NCBI GenBank assembly: GCA_903813345.2
Contig: CAIIXF020000002.1
Location: forward strand, 35,536,609 to 35,580,925
Length of the DNA: 44,317 bases
Direction: 5' to 3'
Source of the DNA: Owenia fusiformis
Taxonomy: Eukaryota; Annelida; Polychaeta; Sabellida; Oweniidae
The translations under genes and the position numbers were made by a program. Numbering within the stretch: position 1 is the first letter of the stretch; each line of letters begins with the position of its first letter. This document shows positions 20,940 through 32,900 of the stretch, piece after piece. The notes below the pieces were generated by a model that made no database searches, was not told where the DNA came from, and saw only the letters and a list, made by a program, of their open reading frames with translations.

Positions 20940-23900
20940 ATGTGTCACAATGGAGGCCTCTGGTTGGTTGTCATTCTAACAATCAGTGTTATTCCTGTGC
21001 ACATTCATGCCGGTAAGTTCACTGTACACAGTGACTAAACTGACGCAGTCAAAGCAAAAATCGAAGCCAAAGACTGGAATGGAAAGTTGAAAGCTCGGGC
21101 GCTACTATTTCCTTTCTCGTTGCACCTCTATTATTGACAGTGTTTAGGTAACAGTGAAATATATATGAACTCACTCGTGTTTTATTTCTTGAAACTTGGT
21201 AAATCATCATTTTGACTGTGTCAGTATTTTCCCATGTGACGCGTGTGTAGAAAGTGATTTTGCGTTGATGAATGTAGTAAGCTTACTATAGTATCATTTT
21301 TACTTATTAGATCACATTGAATTATCCCTGACTGTAGTTCATCAAAAAAATGTTCTAAAAGACTGAAACATCAAATATTCAAGATGTCACTGTGTGCAAC
21401 TGAATTCATACTTAAATCTATCATGAATTCGATTTCATCTTTTTTAGATGACTATCAATTAAGTTGGCAAGCTGGAGATGGACCGTTAACTATTACATAC
21501 CCACAAGACAGTTCACAAATGTAAGTCAACGTATAAAAACCTTCTGATGTGGAACGCATTTGGTTCTCAGCGTTTCAAATGTTTTTACGTCCCGGATGTT
21601 CAAACTGGCTGCATTCAGTGCGTCACCTTTGGACGTAAAAATCACTTAACGTGAACAAAAACTACTAGTCTATAATCTAAGTTGACACGTCAGCCTAACT
21701 GACGTTTGTTGTCTACTTGTACATTAGATTTTCAATATTTATTGAATTAAGGCCATGTGTGAATGAAGAAAGGGGCAGCAAAATAGAGAAAGGAAAATGT
21801 TGGAGGCAATCTCCAGAACGTTCTCTTTCACTTTTTCAAAACTGTTCGTGCTAAAATCAAGACATAAGAATGATAAAAAGCTCGGCATCTTTTGCACAAT
21901 ATCTTGGTATGGAATGTTAGCAAACAACATTGCAAACTTATGACGATTTAACACACCTAACAATGAATGTATTTCTATTTCAGCTTTAAGGAGGATGCTA
22001 CATGGCAAGTAGCATTGCCTTATGGGTACACACCTCGTGTTGCACTCACAAGTTGGACCTCTGTGCAGTCATTTTTAGGAGTCGAAGTCTCTGCGGATGA
22101 GTGTGAAGATGCCGATAGTTATCTTAAAGTCTATGCAGGCCAGTCAGGTACTTTAATAGAATACAAGGCATGACATGCCATATCACCCTGGTGCATTGGT
22201 GCAATTACATAAATGCATGGCTTTCTAATTGCAAGCCCATGCTAAGTGTAACCATATAATGCAGATGCCGATTGTCTAGTGTCTGTAACAATAACAATTT
22301 AAACCATTTCTAGATAATGAGATAATATTGTATTTGTCATTTCATTTATATCAACTGCTTGTTGGATTTTGAGTACTCTTGTTATTAGTGCCATCGGTTG
22401 AGGGCATCTTTGATATCTTTATTTTGTTCATTGTCACACTCAATCAATCAATCGCAATTGTGATATACAACGGCGGAGTACTAATTGTAAAAAAGAATCA
22501 CCAGAAAAACATATTGAGAGTTGAACCACCCTATTCTCTAAGAGCATCTTTGTTACTCGATACTTTTTCACGGGCTCTGTTTTATTCTCTTCCATTGGCT
22601 TTCACGTTAAATCCATGTAGACAATACGAGTCTTTAACATTCACCTTATTGTAATTATTTGACGAATGAACTTACTCAGCATTTTAGAAAACATGTCTAC
22701 GTGTTTTACTGTATTTGTTTGACGACGCTTTTTTCTATGTATTTATTTGTCAAATGAATTTGCTTAACTTTTGCAGAAGATACGGATGCACTCATCTATA
22801 CGTGGTGTTCCGATGATGACAAAATTACACAAGTTCGACCTGCAGACGATGCTGATGATAATGATGTCTTTCTGTCATTCCACACAACCTTTCTTTCATT
22901 AGCAAGCTTCAGTGTTTCTGTATGGGGAATTCTAGATACGAGTTCTGGTAAGTTAGATTGTATAGAAGGGTACATAGAGATTATCCTATATGAGGTTCAG
23001 GATATTGGGATTATCCCGAGGCAAATTTTTTTTTTCAAATAAACATCAATGATGCATCGCTACAAACGGAAAAAGAAACTACTACTTGTGGATGGCTTCG
23101 TAGGAAAATTAAGTGAGTGTCCTTTACTGCGTCATCAGCAGGCGTCTCAGATCGTCACATTTCGCCCCTTAGCCTGTATGCATAATCTGAGTGGGGCAGC
23201 GATGGTAAGGTCTTAAACATCGCTCGCTGAAGGACACCACTTGTCATTCCTCTTGAGCCAGAGCCACCGTGAGCTGGACTCTGCCACAGCACCTACTGCC
23301 TTAACTGCCGACTTCAGCTTGGATGGTGTTAGTCCTAGCTGAGATAGAAGGTAGCGCAGCGAGGAGGCTGGGAACCCCCTACATCCCACTTCTATTGGGT
23401 ACTGCACTGCATGCCACCCCCTTGTTATGGCCTCGTCTACCAGATCTTGGTATTTGGCTTTATTTGGCTTCTTAAGCTGATGGGATATTTCCAGTCGGTC
23501 TTCCCAGGGTACTGTGAGCTCGATGATGATGATGCTCCTGCTGAGCTGAGATATCAGCAGCATGTCGGGACGGAGCTTGGTGACTACTATATCCTGTGGG
23601 AAGACAAGTTTTTGGAAGAGGTCAGTTCTTAAAGTCCAGTCTGTTGCCTTGGTGAGAATGTTGGGCTGGAGTACAGGCAGAGATGGCTTCTGATGGGCTT
23701 TGCTGCCTTCTTTGACAAACTTAACGAGTCTTGGTCTTACATTGCCCCTACTGGTGTTGTGGGAAAGTCTTTGCTGGTCTATCCACTTGGCTACCTCTTG
23801 GAGGACCCTGTCGTGTCGCCATCTATATCTTCCGTCACCTAGGGCTTTAGGGCAGCTGCTGAGAATATGGTTAAGTGTACAATCAGCAGCCATACACTGA

Positions 23901-26900
23901 GGGCAGTTAGCTGTCTCTTCCTTGCCCCAACATCGGGGGTTTGATGGAGATGGTAGCAGGTCAGAGAAGGCTCTTAATAAGAAGCTGAGTCTTCCTTGGT
24001 CCATGGGCCAGATGTCTTTCCATTTCAGGGAACGCTTCAGAGCAGGTTCCCAGTTGGTCCAACTTCCCTGCTTAGCAAGGCTTACAGCCTTTACCAGTCT
24101 GTCTTCCTCTGCCTTGTTTCGTATCTGTTTCGTAATCTGAACTCTCCTACTCTTGCTGGTCAGCTGATGTGGACCATAGTGCCCTAGCCCAAGTCTTCCC
24201 TTGCAAACAGTTCCAACAATCTGTTGGTGACTTAGTCGGTCACTGGCTTCTGCTGCAGCATCCTGTGGTTTCCACACTCTTCCGCAAGTAATGCTTTCAC
24301 CAGTCTTCCGGGCTTTGGGGTCTTTTGATTGTTCTAGAGTCGTGACAGTTCTAACTTTGGTGGCCTTGAACTCCTCCACAACTGATGTCACTGGTAAGGA
24401 GAGTTTGGAAGTAGAGCTGTACAGATTGACAGAGCTGAAGGAAGGGGGCAAGCCTAGCCATTTCCGAAGGTGCTTGCTGCATGTTTTCTCCATGGCCTGG
24501 ACAGATGATAAGGGTATATCATACATCTGGAAAGGCCATTGCAGCCGAGGAATAATGCCGTACTGAAAGCACCATACCTTGAAACGCCCTAGCAGGTGAC
24601 TTGAATCAATGGCTCTTAGCCACTTGTCTAAATCCCTTGCCACTTCAGCTGTATTGTTCACATCTCGTAAGGTCCTGTCATAGTTCTTCCCGAGGCATCT
24701 GATTCTTTGGTCTTGTACTGTAGGTATTAGCTCCCCCTGGATTTTAAACTGTATGGGAGAAAGCTTTCCATCTACCAGTACCATGCTTCTTGACTTGGTT
24801 GGTTTAAACTGCATTCGGGCCCAGTTTGCAATTCTTTCTAGTGCTGACAAAATCCATCTGGCACCTACTGCTGAGACTGTCATAACTGTGTTACAGTAGT
24901 GAGCTACATGTTTATTATATTCTACTATATTCACCTATAGTTTAATTTGTAATGTATGTTTGCTGTATATGTTGAGCTATTCTTTATTAGAGATCTTAGG
25001 TCAAGGTCACAATGACATTATACACTGTATCTTGTAAACAGAACTGAACTGAATGACTCATTAACCCTTGACCATCCAGATAGTTCTAGAAATTATAACC
25101 ATTCATTAAAATTTAATCATGTCACTAAAGATGTCCAATCAAGATGTAGTTCCAGAAGATTCGTTTCTGGATCATTCTTTCACATTATAAAAAGAACAGC
25201 ACAGTGACTCTCATTAGCAGATAATTAAGTAATCATAACTGGACATCTCAAAGGAACTAAATAAAGCAGAATTTCAAAGTTGATCAAAGGACATCTTCTT
25301 ATATTAGCGGAATATTACAGACACCTACTGTGGGAACATTTATAACACTACAAACACACAACCTGAGGACTTTATATGGACATATATTACAACACACACT
25401 ATATACGGATTATCATATACATTCGTGGATTATCATAAACATTTGTGGATTATCATCAAACATTATTGGATACGAACATTATAGGATTACAACAAACATT
25501 ATTGGATTATTACAAACATTGGAGAACTATTAACGATTATTGAAACATTTCGTGATCTGGATCATTCTCAAGGATCGTCAACGACATTTATCGACATCAA
25601 GAATAAGCCGTACCATTGATTGGACATCACTTAAGTATTAAACCTCCTTTATATTATTGTTATATTATTTAGTTTTCAAAGTATAAATATATTGTTATCA
25701 TATTTTAATTGCTGTTTTTACTTTCTGTTAGTTTCGAACGTAACAGAAATTGGGGGCTCGTCCGGGATACAACTACAACAAGCTAAAATTCATAAATCTT
25801 AAAATTTATAATTCCAAATTTATATATTTAAATTGTGAAGACAGCAATTAATCGAAAATGAGTTTTGAGGTTGAGACATTTTTAGAAACGCCCTCTTTGG
25901 AGGAATTTGATGATTTAAAGAAAACTGAACTTCTGGCAATTGCAAAACATGTTGGGCTATCAGTCAAAAGCTCATACAAAAAGGATACAATTAAAAACTT
26001 TGTACTTCAATATTTGGTTGCAGAATCACTTCTGCCTGAGCAGCCAGTCCAACATGTTGACCCTGTTGATCCTATTAAGCTTAAAGAGTTTGAAATAAGA
26101 GAGAAAGAGCTTGAATTTCAAAAGCAATTAAAAATTAGAGAGCTTGAATTTAAATTAAAAAATGAAAAAGAATTAAGAGAACTAGAATTACAAAATGAAA
26201 TTCGAGAGAAAGAAATGCAACAAGAATTTGAATTAAAACAACTTGAATTAGAAGCTAAATTCAAATATGAAGAACATGCTCTTGAGCATCAACATTTCAA
26301 AAATAGGTTCGATGCAGCAGAAAACATTGAACTTGTACCAAAGTTTGAAGAGAATAATGTTGATAAATATTTTCCTCATTTTGAAAAAGTCGCCTTGTGC
26401 CTAGATTGGCCAAAATCAGTATGGCCTGTGATGCTTCAAAGCAAGCTTACTGGTAAAGCTAGCGACGTGTATTCAGCTCTCTCGATTGAAGCAAGCTCTG
26501 ATTATGATCAAGTTAAAAAGGCTGTTCTTAAAGCCTATGAACTAGTGCCAGAAGCATATAGGCAAAAATTTAGGTATACTTATAAACAGGATGATCAAAC
26601 CTATGTAGAGTTTGCTAGGGAGCAAGAGCAATATTTTGACAGGTGGCTTGTTTCTAAAGATGCATCAGAAGACTTTAAGAAGCTCAGAGAGCTTATGCTT
26701 ATAGAACAATTTAAAAATTGTGTTCAGCGCCGTATTAGAATTTATTTGGATGAACGCAAGGTAGAAACTCTAAGTCAAGCTGCCACCCTGTCTGATGATT
26801 ATGCTCTTACTCATAAGGATAGTTTTATCAAGGGCAATCCTAACTTTAGAGGTTATCAGGGTAACAAACCTTCATATGACTCTAAATCAAATCAGTCCTC

Positions 26901-29900
26901 ATCATCAAATACATCAAACAAAGCAAAAGACCAGTCTAATTCAAAATCTGATCAATCAAATTCTTCAGGTCCAAAATCAAATGTCACCTGTAATTATTGT
27001 AAAAAGCCTGGTCATCTTATTTCTGAATGCTATAGGATTAAGAATAGAAGAGAGATGTCTGGTTCTGCTCATTCAAATGGTTGTGCTACAGTTCCCATTT
27101 CAAGAAAGCCCATTGTTTGGGATTCATATACTCATACTGAGAAATCTACTCATGGTGATATTATGGAGGATTATAAGCCTTTCATGTCCGAAGGATCTGT
27201 GTCACTGTCAAGTGATGGTACCAATTCAAAGCCAATTAAGATTCTAAGAGACACGGGTGCATCTCAGACTTTGTTGTTAGAAGGTGTCCTTCCTTTATCT
27301 GAGGAGTCATTCACAGGTACCCATATTTTGATGCAAGGCATTGAATTAGGTTTTACTAAAGTTCCCCTCCATCGTATTCATATCACATCAGAGTTAGTCA
27401 AAGGGCCAGTTATTGTTGGTGTTAGGCCACAACTTCCTGTTGAAGGAGTCGCATTGCTTTTAGGCAATGATTTAGCTGGGGGTAAGGTATCATTAGACCC
27501 CATTGTTTCTGATCAGCCTTGTTCTATTGAGGATTCTGTCCAAGAGGACTCTGATATATATCCTGCTTGTGCTGTTACTAGGGCTATGGCTAAAAGGTTA
27601 GCTAATAGCGGGGATTCGTCTGTGGGAGATGACTTTGATAGTGGGTTTTTAAGCTCCTTGTTTGATGATGAATGTCACTCACCACTTGTTAAAGATGATC
27701 CTTATCCTATTTTAAAGGCAAATTCTTCATTGAAACAGCCTTCTGTTCGAGCCAAGCAGTCATCTATTGAGGCAAATTCTTCATTGAAAAAGCCTATTGC
27801 CAGAGGTGATTCACCTTCTGAGCAGGATCACTATTTTGATGCGGTTTCGCCCGCTCTTGCTAGTCCCGATGAAGTTTCATCTTCTTCTGCTAGTGTTCAT
27901 GAGGTTTCATCTCCTCCTTGTTCTGAGGTTTCATCCTCTATTTCTGATAGTGATTCTTTGAAAAATGATCCTCATTCTAAACACATGTTAATTTATGAAC
28001 AAGAGCATGATCCATCACTCATTGATCTTCATAAAAGATGTCTTACTATTGATGAAGCTGACAAGGTCCCTGTTTGTTTCTACAAAAAGGATGGCATATT
28101 AATGCGAAAGTGGAGACCTCCTGAAGCTTCCCCTGAAGACGATTGGGCAATTGTGCATCAAATTATTGTCCCAAAATCATATCATAAGGAAATCTTGAGT
28201 CTAGCTCATGATTCGCCTATGGCAGGTCATTTAGGAGTAACTAAAACATATCATAAAATACTCAATCATTTCTATTGGCCCAAATTAAAACAAGATGTCC
28301 AAGAGTATTGTAGGTCTTGTCATACATGTCAAATGGTAGGGAAACCTAACCAGAAAACCTCAATTGCTCCTTTACAACTTATACCTGCATTTGATGAACC
28401 ATTCAGTAAGGTTCTTATTGATTGTGTTGGTCCATTACCAAAACCAAAATCTGATAATCAATATCTGCTCACTATTCTGTCTATGGCCACACAGTTTCCA
28501 GAAATAAAATCACTCCTTATGCTTAGGAATAGCAAAACCAAGTATATTGTGAAATCACAAATCAACAATTTCACATTAGTTGAGCTACCAAAGGAGCTTA
28601 TATCTGACTTACAATCTGACTCAGTGCTGAATGATTTCATTGGCATTGATAAAACTACCCCTGTGAGGTGTAGAGAGCTACACATGATGAAAAGGTATGT
28701 TGAGCGTGATAAAATGTCTTTACTCAACATGAGCTTGTGCTCTTAGCTCATAGGCCAAACTTGTATGTAAATGACAACTATATGTTATTCAAGATTCAGA
28801 TATTGTAAATTATAATGATTAACTCATGAAGATTATATTATATTGTAGGCAAATTAGAGATTTGTGATAACTGTCACTTTATTTTAACAATATATAAAAC
28901 ATTTGCCTAAATAGTGAAATTGATATTATATGAACTATAAGATTGTATTAAGGTTATGTGAGCATCATAGGTAATCATTAAATAGTGTCACAAGATTACT
29001 TGATAACATCAGAGTGTACTATTAGAAATACTTACATAAGATCATGTGATAATTTAAAACATTGTACTAGTTTAGTGTTTGTCAGACTCAAAAATGTATG
29101 CTATTGTACATGTTATATGATCTATTGCGTGTATTGTATTTATGACTTAATGCATAACTTATGTAGATATTATTGTAGTATGGGATTATAAGAACATTAT
29201 ATGTTATTAGATTGTACTCACACTGTAACGATAGAAAGTATTAAATACTTGTAAACATACTGCACATAAAAAGACTATTGTAAACAAATATTATGTAAGT
29301 CTCAACCTCACTTTTAGAAATTGTAAAACGCTCACTGCTCAAGAAATTATTGTAAAAGTTTTTTATTGCAATCAAAACTTTTCTTTTAAGGAGGGAGGTG
29401 TTACAGTAGTGAGCTACATGTTTATTATATTCTACTATATTCACCTATAGTTTAATTTGTAATGTATGTTTGCTGTATATGTTGAGCTATTCTTTATTAG
29501 AGATCTTAGGTCAAGGTCACAATGACATTATACACTGTATCTTGTAAACAGAACTGAACTGAATGACTCATTAACCCTTGACCATCCAGATAGTTCTAGA
29601 AATTATAACCATTCATTAAAATTTAATCATGTCACTAAAGATGTCCAATCAAGATGTAGTTCCAGAAGATTCGTTTCTGGATCATTCTTTCACATTATAA
29701 AAAGAACAGCACAGTGACTCTCATTAGCAGATAATTAAGTAATCATAACTGGACATCTCAAAGGAACTAAATAAAGCAGAATTTCAAAGTTGATCAAAGG
29801 ACATCTTCTTATATTAGCGGAATATTACAGACACCTACTGTGGGAACATTTATAACACTACAAACACACAACCTGAGGACTTTATATGGACATATATTAC

Positions 29901-32900
29901 AACACACACTATATACGGATTATCATATACATTCGTGGATTATCATAAACATTTGTGGATTATCATCAAACATTATTGGATACGAACATTATAGGATTAC
30001 AACAAACATTATTGGATTATTACAAACATTGGAGAACTATTAACGATTATTGAAACATTTCGTGATCTGGATCATTCTCAAGGATCGTCAACGACATTTA
30101 TCGACATCAAGAATAAGCCGTACCATTGATTGGACATCACTTAAGTATTAAACCTCCTTTATATTATTGTTATATTATTTAGTTTTCAAAGTATAAATAT
30201 ATTGTTATCATATTTTAATTGCTGTTTTTACTTTCTGTTATTTTCGTACATGTACGTAACAACTGTGATGTCATCCATGAAAGCTCTGCATGGTGGGTGT
30301 TTTGTGCCATCATTTGCTTTTGGACCCTTACACTGCATCGTACCTGCCTTGAGCAGTAGGTTCATTGCTGTAATGAAGAGGACTACTGATACAGTGCCTC
30401 CGGCCATTATGCCTTTTTCCAGCCTTTGCCAGTTGGTGGTGAACTTGCCAACTGTGAAGCGCATCATCAAAGAGTTCATGTGACCCATTGTCAGGTTGAT
30501 TACATCATTTGGTACATGGTAGTGAGCTAAAGCCTCCAATATCAGTTGGTGAGGGACACTTGGGTAGGCCTTAGGGAGGTCCAACCAAACTACTGACAGG
30601 GCCTTGTTCCCCTTCTTGGCTTCCTTCACTAGTTGACTTATAGCAGCCGTGTGTTCGAGGCAGCCTGAGTGTCCTGAGATGCCACCTTTCTGGATGCTTG
30701 GGTCGATAAACTGGTTGACCAGTAGAAAAGAGGTAAGTCGCTTGGCCACAATAGCCCAGAAGATCTTCCCTTCCACGTCCAGTAATGAAATCTCCCTGAA
30801 CTGGTTCAGCCCTTCAGACTTCAACTCTTTAGGAACAAAGCAACCTTCAGCCAACGCCCAACTCCTTGGCAGGTCTTTCTTAATCAAGATGCTTCTTAGC
30901 AATCGCCATAGACGTTTGAGCAGTTTCGGGCAGTTCTTGTACACCCTATATGTCACACCTGTTGGGCCCGGTGCTGAAGCTGCTCTTGCCTTTTTGACAA
31001 TAGCTCGTACCTCGTCAAGCTTGAAATCTGACTGGTCAAATGGTGCAGTTGGTATATCTGGTGGGATGTCAATCGGGAACTCGCCTAATGGCAGTTCTCT
31101 GTCTGGGTAACTGTGTGCTGCTGCAATACCTGCTTCCACTTCCTCCTGTGTGCTGGAAAGACGGCCACTCTTTGGCTTCCCTAGTAAATCTGAAGTGAAC
31201 TTGTATGGGTTTTCAAAGAAGGCCTTCCTTGTTCTATGCTTCTCTCGTTGTCTTTTCCTGAGAGACTCTACCTTACGAAGATGAAGAAGTCTCTTGTGAA
31301 GAATCTGCTGGAGTTCTCTAATTCCATCTCCATTGATGAAGCAGGGACTAACTTGCACAACATCTTATTTGATCTTAATTTTATACAACTTATAGATGAA
31401 CCAACAAGAGTGCAGTCTCGTAACAACTTTATTACTAAATCATGTATAGACTTGTCTTTTACAGATAACATTAATATAATTTCTAATCATAAAGTTCTAC
31501 CACCAGTAGGAAATACTGATCATTGCACTTTGTTAACATACCTAAAAACGAACATTATTAAAGAAACTCCAACCAAGAAAATCATTTGGCAATATGATAA
31601 GCTTAATAAAACAATATTGAATCAAAGAATACTTAATTCAAACTGGGGAGAGATCTTAGAGCTTCAAAATGTTCATATTTCCACTTATAGCTTTGTTGAT
31701 ACTTTGTTCAACATTTTTAAGGAAACAATTCCGCATAAAGAGGTTTTAATAAAAGAAAATGATCAGCCTTGGTTTAATTCTGATATAAAGAAGCAAATTA
31801 ATAAACGAGATAGACTTCACCATAAATTTAAACGGTCAAATGATTTAACCTTTCTTCAAAAATACAAAGAACAAAGCTTATGTGTTGTAAATATGATAAA
31901 TGAAGCTAAGCGTAAACATATAGAATCAACATGTGGAACTTTATCAGATTTAAATAGAAACTCAACAGATTACTGGATACTTTTGAAGAAGCTACTTGGA
32001 AAGTTATTTAATGTGTCACTGCCTTATTTACATTTAGATAATCCTAAACTATCTGCGGGATCTTCTTCTGAGAAAGCTGAACTTTTTCTTAAATATTTTA
32101 TTCAGAAGAACAACGTAGATCAAATACACGAACCATTACCAAATTTTCCATTAAGGTGTAATCTAAACTTGGAAGATATTTTTACTGATAAGAATGAGGT
32201 TTTAAAACTACTTCAACAACTTGATGCATCAAAGGGGGAGGGGACAGATAAAATAAATAATAGAATGCTAATTTTATCAGCTGAGACGATATGTGAACCA
32301 TTGAGTTTGCTTTTTAACAAAATTTTTACATCTCATTGTTTCCCGAAGATTTGGAAAGAGGGTATTATTGTTCCATTACACAAGAAAGGAGATAGATCTA
32401 AAGTTGTCAATTATAGACCAGTCACATTGTTAAATGCCTTATCTAAAGTTCTGGAAAAGATTATTTATGATAGAATTTTCAATCACATGATCCAAAATAA
32501 CCTCTTTTACAGTTTTCAGTCAGGATTTCTTCCTAAGCATAATACCACTTCCCAACTTTCATATATAATTCATTGCATTCAAGAAGAATTGAATAATGGA
32601 AACAATGTAAGAACTATCTTTCTTGATTTAGCGTCAGCTTTTGACGTCGTTCCGCATCAATTACTAATACAAAAGATGAGATCTTATGGCATCAACAATA
32701 ATCTCTTACTTTTAATGAATTCAAATCTGTCACAAAGAAAAGTAAAGGTTAATGTAAATAATTCTTTCTCGAAATGGTCAGAACCTGATTTTATCAATGC
32801 TGGTGTGCCACAAGGCAGTGTATTAGGGCCGCTTATGTTTTTAATGTATATAAATGATCTACCTGATAATCTAAATGGTAAGACTTTCATTTATGCAGAT

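Larger units (their letters stand above)
24889..30261 (+). mobile_element. Young Ty3/gypsy-type LTR retrotransposon, internally deleted
   Basis: 5.37 kb. LTRs start TGTTACAG and end GTAACA. A 4-bp target duplication ACTG lies at 24885-24888 and 30262-30265. The primer site at 25751-25768 and a purine tract at 29388-29398 are present. One long frame encodes Gag, protease and part of integrase. Reverse transcriptase and RNase H are absent. It inserted into the reverse-transcriptase domain of the antisense LINE; both LINE halves join exactly when it is removed. It would need proteins supplied by a complete relative to move. Confidence 0.92.
23027..31340 (-). mobile_element. R2/NeSL-like LINE with restriction-like endonuclease, 5'-truncated and interrupted
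   Basis: Antisense LINE. Its 3' end has an A10 tail (minus strand, 23028-23037), then a 3' UTR to 23212 and the C-terminal coding part 23213-24888; the reverse transcriptase part resumes at 30262 and runs to about 31340. The break is the LTR element at 24889-30261. The 5' part of the element is missing where it meets a second LINE head to head. A CPQC...HILSSC zinc knuckle followed by a PD-(D/E)xK-like endonuclease at the C-terminus is characteristic of the LINE group with restriction-like endonuclease. Confidence 0.8.

Noticed and set aside
20951-20977. ATG at 20950 as start of the CUB gene
   Set aside because: That frame stops after nine codons; the ATG at 20940 gives a signal peptide and the right phase for exon 2.
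24889-24934. First codons of the 573-codon minus-strand frame as the start of the LINE protein
   Set aside because: These bases belong to the 5' LTR. The same peptide start appears at the 3' LTR (29399-29444), so the methionine is not native.
31236-31330. Start of the 876-codon plus-strand frame as a true N-terminus
   Set aside because: This stretch is the antisense of the R2/NeSL-like LINE coding region; the APE-type LINE sequence begins only after about 31340.
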